A DNA stretch of 64,000 nt, from NCBI RefSeq assembly GCF_963662255.1, contig NW_026912137.1:117001-181000 (forward strand). Direction: 5' to 3'. Source of the stretch: Cinclus cinclus. Lineage: Eukaryota > Chordata > Aves > Passeriformes > Cinclidae. This document shows positions 27,101-39,446 of the stretch, piece after piece. The position numbers and the translations under genes were made by a program. Within the stretch, counting starts at the first letter, position 1. Every line of letters starts with the position of its first letter. The notes below the pieces were generated by a model. It searched no databases, was not told where the DNA came from, and saw nothing but the letters and a program-made list of their open reading frames with translations.

Positions 27101-27500
27101 GGAATTTTTGTGTGTAAAATCCCCGGTCAGGCCACAGGCAAGTTGTCTCTGTAAGGTGGCAATTTGCACAGGAAGGAAAAGTCCAGCGCCCACTTGGCAG
27201 ATGTCATTTTGGAGGGCACGTTTGGCACTCAAATGGCAGCCAGGTGTGGAGAAAGAGGCATCTTTGGTCTGGGAGAAATCCTCGACCATCTGGAATTTTT
27301 GTGTGTAATATCCCTGGTCCGGCCACAGGCAAGTTGGCTCTGTAAGGTGGCACTTTTGCACAGGAAGAAAAAGTCAAGACCCAACTTGCCAGATGTCATT
27401 TTGGAGGGCACGTTTGGCACTCGAATGGCAGCCAGGTTTGGAGAAAGGGGCAGCTTTGGTCTGGGAGAAATCCTCGACCATCTGGAATTTTTGTGTGTAA
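24137..27500 (+). repeat. 7-monomer (1,337-bp) higher-order tandem, about 2.5 copies
   Basis: Blocks beginning at 24,137, 25,474 and 26,811 match at offsets of 1,337 bp. The unit is preceded by the unusual monomer junction 'ggaataaaaattcctgagcc'. The blocks beginning at 25,474 and 26,811 also follow a monomer in which tcaag is missing (gacaaagaccca), near 25,268 and 26,605. The third copy merges into the larger C-type unit, so the 7-monomer block appears to be a building brick of the bigger unit. Confidence 0.8.
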
Positions 27501-30256
27501 AATCCCTGGTCAGGACACAGGCAAGTTGGCTCTGTAAGGTGTCAATTTTCACAGGAAGCAGAAGTCCAGCGCCCACTTGCCAGATGTCATTTTGGAGGGC
27601 ACGTTTGGCACTCCAATGGCAGCCAGGTTTGGAGAAAGGGGCAGCTTTGGTCTGGGAGAAATCCTCGACCATCTGGAATTTTTGTGTGTAAAACCTCCAG
27701 TCAGGCCACAGGCAAGTTGGCTCTGTAAGGTGGCACTTTTGCACAGGAAGAAAAAGTCAAGACCCAACTTGGCAGATGTCATTTTGGAGGGCACGTTTGG
27801 CACTCCAATGGCAGCCAGGTGTGGAGAAAGAGGCAGCTTTGGTCTGGGAGAAATCCTCGACCATCTGGAATTTTTGTGTGTAAATTCCCCGGTCAGGCCA
27901 CAGGCAAGTTGGCTCTGTAAGGTGGGAATTTTCACAGGAAGGAAAAGTCCAGCGCCCACTTGGCAGATGTAATTTTGGAGGGCACGTTTGGCACTCAAAT
28001 GGCAGCCAGGTTTGGAGAAAGGGGCAGCTTTGGTCTGGGAGAAATCCTTGACCATCTGGAATTTTTGTGTGTAAAATCCCTGGTCAGGCCACAGATAAAT
28101 TGGCTGTGTATGGTGGCACTTTTTCACAGGAACACAAAGTCAAGACCCAACTTGGCAGATGTCATTTTGGAGGGCACGTTTGGCACTCCAATGGCAGCCA
28201 GGTGTGGAGAAAGGGGCAGCTTTGGTCTGGGAGAAATCCTCGACCATCTGGAATTTTTGTGTGTAAAATCCGTGCTCAGGCCACAGGCAATTTGGCTCTG
28301 TTAAGGTGGCAATTTTCACAGGAAGCAGAAGTCCAGCGCCCACTTGGCAGATGTCATTTTGGAGGGCACGTTTGGCACTCAAATGGCAGCCAGGTTTGGA
28401 GAAAGGGGCAGCTTTGCTCTGGGAGAAATCCTCGACCATCTGGAATTTTTGTGTGTAAAATCCCTGGTCAGGCCACAGGCAAGTTGGCTCTGTAAGGTGG
28501 CACTTTTGCACAGGAAGAAAAAGTCAAGACCCAACTTGCCAGATGTCATTTTGGAGGGCACGTTTGGCACTCCAATGGCAGCCAGGTTTGGAGAAAGGGG
28601 CAGCTTTGGTCTGGGAGAAATCCTCGACCATCTGGAATTTTTGTGTATAATATCACGGTCAGGCCACCGGCAAGATGGCTCTGTAAGGTGGCAGTTTTGC
28701 ACAGGAAGACAAAGTCAAGACCCAACTTGCCAGATGTCATTTTGGAGGGCACGTTTGGCACTCCAATGGCAGCCAGGTTTGGAGAAAGGGGCAGCTTTGG
28801 TCTGGGAGAAATCCTCGACCATCTGGAATTTTTGTGTGTAAAATCCCCGGTCAGGGCACAGGCAAGTTGGCTCTGTAAGGTGGCAATTTTCACAGGATGG
28901 AAAAGTCCAGACCCGACTTGGCCGATGTCATTTAGGAGGGCACGTTTGGCACTCCAATGGCAGCCAGGTTTGGAGAAAGGGGCAGCTTTGGTCTGGGAGA
29001 AATCCTCGACCATCTGGAATTTTTGTGTGTGAAATCCCCGGTCAGGCAACAGGCAAGTTGGCTCTGTAAGGTGGCAATTTTCACAGGAAGGAAAATTCCA
29101 GCGCCCACTTGGCAGATGTCATTTTGGAGGGCACGTTTGGCACACAAATGGCAGCCAGGTTTGGAGAAAGGGGCAGCTTTGGTCTGGGAGAAATCCTCGA
29201 CCATCTGGAATTTTTGTGTGTGAAATCCCCGGTCAGGCAACAGGCAAGTTGGCTCTGTAAGGTGGCAATTTTCACAGGAAGGAAAAGTCCAGATCCGACT
29301 TGGCCGATGTCATTTTGGAGGGCACGTTTGGCACTCCAATGGCAGCCAGGTTTGGAGAAAGGGGCAGCTTTGTTCTGGGAGAAATCCTCGACCATCTGGA
29401 ATTTTTGTGTGTAAAATCCCTGGTCAGGCCACAGGCAAATTGGCTGTGTATGGTGGTACTTTTCCACAGGACCAAAAGTCAAGACCCAACTTGGCAGATG
29501 TCATTTTGGAGGGCACGTTTGGCACTCCAATGGCAGCCAGGTTTGGAGAAAGGGGCAGCTTTGGTCTGGGAGAAATCCTCGACCATCTGGAATTTTTGTG
29601 TGTAAAATCCCCGGTCAGGCCACAGGCAAGTTGGCTCTGTAAGGTGGCAATTTTCACAGGAAGGAAAAGTCCAGCGCCCACTTGGCAGATGTCATTTTGG
29701 AGGGCACGTTTGGCACTCAAATGGCAGCCAGGTTTGGAGAAAGGGGCAGCTTTGGTCTGGGAGAAATCCTTGACCATCTGGAATTTTTGTGTGTAAAATC
29801 CCTGGTCAGGCCACAGATAAATTGGCTGTGTATGGTGGCACTTTTTCACAGGAACACAAAGTCAAGACCCAACTTGCCAGATGTCATTTTGGAGGGCACG
29901 TTTTGCACTCAAATGACAGCCAGGTGTGGAGAAATAGCCATCTTTGGTCTGGGAGAAATCCTCGACCATCTGGAATTTTTGTGTGTAAAATCCCTGGTCA
30001 GGCCACAGGCAAGTTGGCTCTGTAAGGTGGCACTTTTGCACAGGAAGACAAAGTCAAGACCCAACTTGGCAGATGTCATTTTGGAGGGCACGTTTGGCAC
30101 TCCAATGGCAGCCAGGTTTGGAGAAAGGGGCAGCTTTGGTCTGGGAGAAATCCTCGACCATCTGGAATTGTTGTGTGTAAAATCCCCGGTCAGGCCACAG
30201 GCAAGTTGGCTCTGTAAGGTGGCATTTTGACCAGGAATAAAAATTCCTGAGCCCAC
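26811..30256 (+). repeat. Higher-order repeat C, unit C1 (18 monomers, 3,446 bp)
   Basis: First of a near-identical series with starts at 26,811, 30,257, 35,043 and 39,447. Landmarks in order are: the gggaacgtttgg monomer, gtaatatccctggtccgg, gtgtcaattttc, cctccagtcaggcc, a monomer with 'agataaattgg', a monomer with 'ccgtgctcagg', the ccggcaagatgg monomer, the ttgttctggg monomer, a second agataaattgg monomer and one with gaattgttgtg. C1 and C2 show only a handful of base differences by eye, including gatgtcatt/gacgtcatt near 27,010/30,456. Near its end, at 30,223-30,235, C1 reads ggcattttgacc, where C2, C3 and C4 read ggcacttttgacc. Confidence 0.9.
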
Positions 30257-33200
30257 TTGGCAGATGTCATTTTGGAGGGCACGTTTGGCACTCAAATGGC
30301 AGCCAGGTTTGGAGAAAGGGGCAGCTTTGGTCTGGGAGAAATCCTCGACCATCTGGAATTTTTGTGTGTAAAATCCCCAGTCAGGCCACAGGCAAGTTGG
30401 CTCTGTAAGGTGGCACTTTTGCACAGGAAGACAAAGTCAAGACCCAACTTGCCAGACGTCATTTTGGAGGGAACGTTTGGCACTCCAATGGCAGCCAGGT
30501 TTGGAGAAAGGGGCAGCTTTGGTCTGGGAGAAATCCTCGACCATCTGGAATTTTTGTGTGTAAAATCCCCGGTCAGGCCACAGGCAAGTTGTCTCTGTAA
30601 GGTGGCAATTTGCACAGGAAGGAAAAGTCCAGCGCCCACTTGGCAGATGTCATTTTGGAGGGCACGTTTGGCACTCAAATGGCAGCCAGGTGTGGAGAAA
30701 GAGGCATCTTTGGTCTGGGAGAAATCCTCGACCATCTGGAATTTTTGTGTGTAATATCCCTGGTCCGGCCACAGGCAAGTTGGCTCTGTAAGGTGGCACT
30801 TTTGCACAGGAAGAAAAAGTCAAGACCCAACTTGGCAGATGTCATTTTGGAGGGCACGTTTGGCACTCGAATGGCAGCCAGGTTTGGAGAAAGGGGCAGC
30901 TTTGGTCTGGGAGAAATCCTCGACCATCTGGAATTTTTGTGTGTAAAATCCCTGGTCAGGACACAGGCAAGTTGGCTCTGTAAGGTGTCAATTTTCACAG
31001 GAAGCAGAAGTCCAGCGCCCACTTGCCAGATGTCATTTTGGAGGGCACGTTTGGCACTCCAATGGCAGCCAGGTTTGGAGAAAGGGGCAGCTTTGGTCTG
31101 GGAGAAATCCTCGACCATCTGGAATTTTTGTGTGTAAAACCTCCAGTCAGGCCACAGGCAAGTTGGCTCTGTAAGGTGGCACTTTTGCACAGGAAGAAAA
31201 AGTCAAGACCCAACTTGGCAGATGTCATTTTGGAGGGCACGTTTGGCACTCCAATGGCAGCCAGGTGTGGAGAAAGAGGCAGCTTTGGTCTGGGAGAAAT
31301 CCTCGACCATCTGGAATTTTTGTGTGTAAATTCCCCGGTCAGGCCACAGGCAAGTTGGCTCTGTAAGGTGGGAATTTTCACAGGAAGGAAAAGTCCAGCG
31401 CCCACTTGGCAGATGTAATTTTGGAGGGCACGTTTGGCACTCAAATGGCAGCCAGGTTTGGAGAAAGGGGCAGCTTTGGTCTGGGAGAAATCCTTGACCA
31501 TCTGGAATTTTTGTGTGTAAAATCCCTGGTCAGGCCACAGATAAATTGGCTGTGTATGGTGGCACTTTTTCACAGGAACACAAAGTCAAGACCCAACTTG
31601 GCAGATGTCATTTTGGAGGGCACGTTTGGCACTCCAATGGCAGCCAGGTGTGGAGAAAGGGGCAGCTTTGGTCTGGGAGAAATCCTCGACCATCTGGAAT
31701 TTTTGTGTGTAAAATCCGTGCTCAGGCCACAGGCAATTTGGCTCTGTTAAGGTGGCAATTTTCACAGGAAGCAGAAGTCCAGCGCCCACTTGGCAGATGT
31801 CATTTTGGAGGGCACGTTTGGCACTCAAATGGCAGCCAGGTTTGGAGAAAGGGGCAGCTTTGCTCTGGGAGAAATCCTCGACCATCTGGAATTTTTGTGT
31901 GTAAAATCCCTGGTCAGGCCACAGGCAAGTTGGCTCTGTAAGGTGGCACTTTTGCACAGGAAGAAAAAGTCAAGACCCAACTTGCCAGATGTCATTTTGG
32001 AGGGCACGTTTGGCACTCCAATGGCAGCCAGGTTTGGAGAAAGGGGCAGCTTTGGTCTGGGAGAAATCCTCGACCATCTGGAATTTTTGTGTATAATATC
32101 ACGGTCAGGCCACCGGCAAGATGGCTCTGTAAGGTGGCAGTTTTGCACAGGAAGACAAAGTCAAGACCCAACTTGCCAGATGTCATTTTGGAGGGCACGT
32201 TTGGCACTCCAATGGCAGCCAGGTTTGGAGAAAGGGGCAGCTTTGGTCTGGGAGAAATCCTCGACCATCTGGAATTTTTGTGTGTAAAATCCCCGGTCAG
32301 GGCACAGGCAAGTTGGCTCTGTAAGGTGGCAATTTTCACAGGATGGAAAAGTCCAGACCCGACTTGGCCGATGTCATTTAGGAGGGCACGTTTGGCACTC
32401 CAATGGCAGCCAGGTTTGGAGAAAGGGGCAGCTTTGGTCTGGGAGAAATCCTCGACCATCTGGAATTTTTGTGTGTGAAATCCCCGGTCAGGCAACAGGC
32501 AAGTTGGCTCTGTAAGGTGGCAATTTTCACAGGAAGGAAAATTCCAGCGCCCACTTGGCAGATGTCATTTTGGAGGGCACGTTTGGCACACAAATGGCAG
32601 CCAGGTTTGGAGAAAGGGGCAGCTTTGGTCTGGGAGAAATCCTCGACCATCTGGAATTTTTGTGTGTGAAATCCCCGGTCAGGCAACAGGCAAGTTGGCT
32701 CTGTAAGGTGGCAATTTTCACAGGAAGGAAAAGTCCAGATCCGACTTGGCCGATGTCATTTTGGAGGGCACGTTTGGCACTCCAATGGCAGCCAGGTTTG
32801 GAGAAAGGGGCAGCTTTGTTCTGGGAGAAATCCTCGACCATCTGGAATTTTTGTGTGTAAAATCCCTGGTCAGGCCACAGGCAAATTGGCTGTGTATGGT
32901 GGTACTTTTCCACAGGACCAAAAGTCAAGACCCAACTTGGCAGATGTCATTTTGGAGGGCACGTTTGGCACTCCAATGGCAGCCAGGTTTGGAGAAAGGG
33001 GCAGCTTTGGTCTGGGAGAAATCCTCGACCATCTGGAATTTTTGTGTGTAAAATCCGTGCTCAGGCCACAGGCAATTTGGCTCTGTTAAGGTGGCAATTT
33101 TCACAGGAAGCAGAAGTCCAGCGCCCACTTGGCAGATGTCATTTTGGAGGGCACGTTTGGCACTCAAATGGCAGCCAGGTTTGGAGAAAGGGGCAGCTTT

Positions 33201-35042
33201 GCTCTGGGAGAAATCCTCGACCATCTGGAATTTTTGTGTGTAAAATCCCTGGTCAGGCCACAGGCAAGTTGGCTCTGTAAGGTGGCACTTTTGCACAGGA
33301 AGAAAAAGTCAAGACCCAACTTGCCAGATGTCATTTTGGAGGGCACGTTTGGCACTCCAATGGCAGCCAGGTTTGGAGAAAGGGGCAGCTTTGGTCTGGG
33401 AGAAATCCTCGACCATCTGGAATTTTTGTGTATAATATCACGGTCAGGCCACCGGCAAGATGGCTCTGTAAGGTGGCAGTTTTGCACAGGAAGACAAAGT
33501 CAAGACCCAACTTGCCAGATGTCATTTTGGAGGGCACGTTTGGCACTCCAATGGCAGCCAGGTTTGGAGAAAGGGGCAGCTTTGGTCTGGGAGAAATCCT
33601 CGACCATCTGGAATTTTTGTGTGTAAAATCCCCGGTCAGGGCACAGGCAAGTTGGCTCTGTAAGGTGGCAATTTTCACAGGATGGAAAAGTCCAGACCCG
33701 ACTTGGCCGATGTCATTTAGGAGGGCACGTTTGGCACTCCAATGGCAGCCAGGTTTGGAGAAAGGGGCAGCTTTGGTCTGGGAGAAATCCTCGACCATCT
33801 GGAATTTTTGTGTGTGAAATCCCCGGTCAGGCAACAGGCAAGTTGGCTCTGTAAGGTGGCAATTTTCACAGGAAGGAAAATTCCAGCGCCCACTTGGCAG
33901 ATGTCATTTTGGAGGGCACGTTTGGCACACAAATGGCAGCCAGGTTTGGAGAAAGGGGCAGCTTTGGTCTGGGAGAAATCCTCGACCATCTGGAATTTTT
34001 GTGTGTGAAATCCCCGGTCAGGCAACAGGCAAGTTGGCTCTGTAAGGTGGCAATTTTCACAGGAAGGAAAAGTCCAGATCCGACTTGGCCGATGTCATTT
34101 TGGAGGGCACGTTTGGCACTCCAATGGCAGCCAGGTTTGGAGAAAGGGGCAGCTTTGTTCTGGGAGAAATCCTCGACCATCTGGAATTTTTGTGTGTAAA
34201 ATCCCTGGTCAGGCCACAGGCAAATTGGCTGTGTATGGTGGTACTTTTCCACAGGACCAAAAGTCAAGACCCAACTTGGCAGATGTCATTTTGGAGGGCA
34301 CGTTTGGCACTCCAATGGCAGCCAGGTTTGGAGAAAGGGGCAGCTTTGGTCTGGGAGAAATCCTCGACCATCTGGAATTTTTGTGTGTAAAATCCCCGGT
34401 CAGGCCACAGGCAAGTTGGCTCTGTAAGGTGGCAATTTTCACAGGAAGGAAAAGTCCAGCGCCCACTTGGCAGATGTCATTTTGGAGGGCACGTTTGGCA
34501 CTCAAATGGCAGCCAGGTTTGGAGAAAGGGGCAGCTTTGGTCTGGGAGAAATCCTTGACCATCTGGAATTTTTGTGTGTAAAATCCCTGGTCAGGCCACA
34601 GATAAATTGGCTGTGTATGGTGGCACTTTTTCACAGGAACACAAAGTCAAGACCCAACTTGCCAGATGTCATTTTGGAGGGCACGTTTTGCACTCAAATG
34701 ACAGCCAGGTGTGGAGAAATAGCCATCTTTGGTCTGGGAGAAATCCTCGACCATCTGGAATTTTTGTGTGTAAAATCCCTGGTCAGGCCACAGGCAAGTT
34801 GGCTCTGTAAGGTGGCACTTTTGCACAGGAAGACAAAGTCAAGACCCAACTTGGCAGATGTCATTTTGGAGGGCACGTTTGGCACTCCAATGGCAGCCAG
34901 GTTTGGAGAAAGGGGCAGCTTTGGTCTGGGAGAAATCCTCGACCATCTGGAATTGTTGTGTGTAAAATCCCCGGTCAGGCCACAGGCAAGTTGGCTCTGT
35001 AAGGTGGCACTTTTGACCAGGAATAAAAATTCCTGAGCCCAC
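30257..35042 (+). repeat. Higher-order repeat C, unit C2 (25 monomers, 4,786 bp)
   Basis: Same monomer order as C1, but a 7-monomer block of 1,339 bp is present twice in tandem: about 31,715-33,053 and 33,054-34,392. Both copies start with the 'ccgtgctcaggcc' monomer and run through ttgttctggg and the tccacaggaccaaaagtc monomer. The unit length, 4,786 bp, equals C1 (3,446) plus 1,340, as expected from one 7-monomer duplication by unequal exchange. Confidence 0.9.
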
Positions 35043-38000
35043 TTGGCAGATGTCATTTTGGAGGGCACGTTTGGCACTCAAATGGCAGCCAGGTTTGGAG
35101 AAAGGGGCAGCTTTGGTCTGGGAGAAATCCTCGACCATCTGGAATTTTTGTGTGTAAAATCCCCAGTCAGGCCACAGGCAAGTTGGCTCTGTAAGGTGGC
35201 ACTTTTGCACAGGAAGACAAAGTCAAGACCCAACTTGCCAGACGTCATTTTGGAGGGAACGTTTGGCACTCCAATGGCAGCCAGGTTTGGAGAAAGGGGC
35301 AGCTTTGGTCTGGGAGAAATCCTCGACCATCTGGAATTTTTGTGTGTAAAATCCCCGGTCAGGCCACAGGCAAGTTGTCTCTGTAAGGTGGCAATTTGCA
35401 CAGGAAGGAAAAGTCCAGCGCCCACTTGGCAGATGTCATTTTGGAGGGCACGTTTGGCACTCAAATGGCAGCCAGGTGTGGAGAAAGAGGCATCTTTGGT
35501 CTGGGAGAAATCCTCGACCATCTGGAATTTTTGTGTGTAATATCCCTGGTCCGGCCACAGGCAAGTTGGCTCTGTAAGGTGGCACTTTTGCACAGGAAGA
35601 AAAAGTCAAGACCCAACTTGCCAGATGTCATTTTGGAGGGCACGTTTGGCACTCGAATGGCAGCCAGGTTTGGAGAAAGGGGCAGCTTTGGTCTGGGAGA
35701 AATCCTCGACCATCTGGAATTTTTGTGTGTAAAATCCCTGGTCAGGACACAGGCAAGTTGGCTCTGTAAGGTGTCAATTTTCACAGGAAGCAGAAGTCCA
35801 GCGCCCACTTGCCAGATGTCATTTTGGAGGGCACGTTTGGCACTCCAATGGCAGCCAGGTTTGGAGAAAGGGGCAGCTTTGGTCTGGGAGAAATCCTCGA
35901 CCATCTGGAATTTTTGTGTGTAAAACCTCCAGTCAGGCCACAGGCAAGTTGGCTCTGTAAGGTGGCACTTTTGCACAGGAAGAAAAAGTCAAGACCCAAC
36001 TTGGCAGATGTCATTTTGGAGGGCACGTTTGGCACTCCAATGGCAGCCAGGTGTGGAGAAAGAGGCAGCTTTGGTCTGGGAGAAATCCTCGACCATCTGG
36101 AATTTTTGTGTGTAAATTCCCCGGTCAGGCCACAGGCAAGTTGGCTCTGTAAGGTGGGAATTTTCACAGGAAGGAAAAGTCCAGCGCCCACTTGCCAGAT
36201 GTAATTTTGGAGGGCACGTTTGGCACTCAAATGGCAGCCAGGTTTGGAGAAAGGGGCAGCTTTGGTCTGGGAGAAATCCTTGACCATCTGGAATTTTTGT
36301 GTGTAAAATCCCTGGTCAGGCCACAGATAAATTGGCTGTGTATGGTGGCACTTTTTCACAGGAACACAAAGTCAAGACCCAACTTGGCAGATGTCATTTT
36401 GGAGGGCACGTTTGGCACTCCAATGGCAGCCAGGTGTGGAGAAAGGGGCAGCTTTGGTCTGGGAGAAATCCTCGACCATCTGGAATTTTTGTGTGTAAAA
36501 TCCGTGCTCAGGCCACAGGCAATTTGGCTCTGTTAAGGTGGCAATTTTCACAGGAAGCAGAAGTCCAGCGCCCACTTGGCAGATGTCATTTTGGAGGGCA
36601 CGTTTGGCACTCAAATGGCAGCCAGGTTTGGAGAAAGGGGCAGCTTTGCTCTGGGAGAAATCCTCGACCATCTGGAATTTTTGTGTGTAAAATCCCTGGT
36701 CAGGCCACAGGCAAGTTGGCTCTGTAAGGTGGCACTTTTGCACAGGAAGAAAAAGTCCAGACCCGACTTGGCCGATGTCATTTAGGAGGGCACGTTTGGC
36801 ACTCCAATGGCAGCCAGGTTTGGAGAAAGGGGCAGCTTTGGTCTGGGAGAAATCCTCGACCATCTGGAATTTTTGTGTGTGAAATCCCCGGTCAGGCAAC
36901 AGGCAAGTTGGCTCTGTAAGGTGGCAATTTTCACAGGAAGGAAAATTCCAGCGCCCACTTGGCAGATGTCATTTTGGAGGGCACGTTTGGCACACAAATG
37001 GCAGCCAGGTTTGGAGAAAGGGGCAGCTTTGGTCTGGGAGAAATCCTCGACCATCTGGAATTTTTGTGTGTGAAATCCCCGGTCAGGCAACAGGCAAGTT
37101 GGCTCTGTAAGGTGGCAATTTTCACAGGAAGGAAAAGTCCAGATCCGACTTGGCCGATGTCATTTTGGAGGGCACGTTTGGCACTCCAATGGCAGCCAGG
37201 TTTGGAGAAAGGGGCAGCTTTGTTCTGGGAGAAATCCTCGACCATCTGGAATTTTTGTGTGTAAAATCCCTGGTCAGGCCACAGGCAAATTGGCTGTGTA
37301 TGGTGGTACTTTTCCACAGGACCAAAAGTCAAGACCCAACTTGGCAGATGTCATTTTGGAGGGCACGTTTGGCACTCCAATGGCAGCCAGGTTTGGAGAA
37401 AGGGGCAGCTTTGGTCTGGGAGAAATCCTCGACCATCTGGAATTTTTGTGTGTAAAATCCGTGCTCAGGCCACAGGCAATTTGGCTCTGTTAAGGTGGCA
37501 ATTTTCACAGGAAGCAGAAGTCCAGCGCCCACTTGGCAGATGTCATTTTGGAGGGCACGTTTGGCACTCAAATGGCAGCCAGGTTTGGAGAAAGGGGCAG
37601 CTTTGCTCTGGGAGAAATCCTCGACCATCTGGAATTTTTGTGTGTAAAATCCCTGGTCAGGCCACAGGCAAGTTGGCTCTGTAAGGTGGCACTTTTGCAC
37701 AGGAAGAAAAAGTCAAGACCCAACTTGCCAGATGTCATTTTGGAGGGCACGTTTGGCACTCCAATGGCAGCCAGGTTTGGAGAAAGGGGCAGCTTTGGTC
37801 TGGGAGAAATCCTCGACCATCTGGAATTTTTGTGTATAATATCACGGTCAGGCCACCGGCAAGATGGCTCTGTAAGGTGGCAGTTTTGCACAGGAAGACA
37901 AAGTCAAGACCCAACTTGCCAGATGTCATTTTGGAGGGCACGTTTGGCACTCCAATGGCAGCCAGGTTTGGAGAAAGGGGCAGCTTTGGTCTGGGAGAAA

Positions 38001-39446
38001 TCCTCGACCATCTGGAATTTTTGTGTGTAAAATCCCCGGTCAGGGCACAGGCAAGTTGGCTCTGTAAGGTGGCAATTTTCACAGGATGGAAAAGTCCAGA
38101 CCCGACTTGGCCGATGTCATTTAGGAGGGCACGTTTGGCACTCCAATGGCAGCCAGGTTTGGAGAAAGGGGCAGCTTTGGTCTGGGAGAAATCCTCGACC
38201 ATCTGGAATTTTTGTGTGTGAAATCCCCGGTCAGGCAACAGGCAAGTTGGCTCTGTAAGGTGGCAATTTTCACAGGAAGGAAAATTCCAGCGCCCACTTG
38301 GCAGATGTCATTTTGGAGGGCACGTTTGGCACACAAATGGCAGCCAGGTTTGGAGAAAGGGGCAGCTTTGGTCTGGGAGAAATCCTCGACCATCTGGAAT
38401 TTTTGTGTGTGAAATCCCCGGTCAGGCAACAGGCAAGTTGGCTCTGTAAGGTGGCAATTTTCACAGGAAGGAAAAGTCCAGATCCGACTTGGCCGATGTC
38501 ATTTTGGAGGGCACGTTTGGCACTCCAATGGCAGCCAGGTTTGGAGAAAGGGGCAGCTTTGTTCTGGGAGAAATCCTCGACCATCTGGAATTTTTGTGTG
38601 TAAAATCCCTGGTCAGGCCACAGGCAAATTGGCTGTGTATGGTGGTACTTTTCCACAGGACCAAAAGTCAAGACCCAACTTGGCAGATGTCATTTTGGAG
38701 GGCACGTTTGGCACTCCAATGGCAGCCAGGTTTGGAGAAAGGGGCAGCTTTGGTCTGGGAGAAATCCTCGACCATCTGGAATTTTTGTGTGTAAAATCCC
38801 CGGTCAGGCCACAGGCAAGTTGGCTCTGTAAGGTGGCAATTTTCACAGGAAGGAAAAGTCCAGCGCCCACTTGGCAGATGTCATTTTGGAGGGCACGTTT
38901 GGCACTCAAATGGCAGCCAGGTTTGGAGAAAGGGGCAGCTTTGGTCTGGGAGAAATCCTTGACCATCTGGAATTTTTGTGTGTAAAATCCCTGGTCAGGC
39001 CACAGATAAATTGGCTGTGTATGGTGGCACTTTTTCACAGGAACACAAAGTCAAGACCCAACTTGCCAGATGTCATTTTGGAGGGCACGTTTTGCACTCA
39101 AATGACAGCCAGGTGTGGAGAAATAGCCATCTTTGGTCTGGGAGAAATCCTCGACCATCTGGAATTTTTGTGTGTAAAATCCCTGGTCAGGCCACAGGCA
39201 AGTTGGCTCTGTAAGGTGGCACTTTTGCACAGGAAGACAAAGTCAAGACCCAACTTGGCAGATGTCATTTTGGAGGGCACGTTTGGCACTCCAATGGCAG
39301 CCAGGTTTGGAGAAAGGGGCAGCTTTGGTCTGGGAGAAATCCTCGACCATCTGGAATTGTTGTGTGTAAAATCCCCGGTCAGGCCACAGGCAAGTTGGCT
39401 CTGTAAGGTGGCACTTTTGACCAGGAATAAAAATTCCTGAGCCCAC
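35043..39446 (+). repeat. Higher-order repeat C, unit C3 (23 monomers, 4,404 bp)
   Basis: Matches C2 monomer by monomer, including the doubled 7-monomer block, except that the first copy of that block is shortened by 382 bp (two monomers). At about 36,745-36,780 the sequence passes from gaagaaaaagtc straight into 'cagacccgacttggccg'. This is a clean recombination within matching satellite sequence, so the join leaves no irregular monomer. The second copy of the block (from about 37,460) is complete. Confidence 0.9.
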
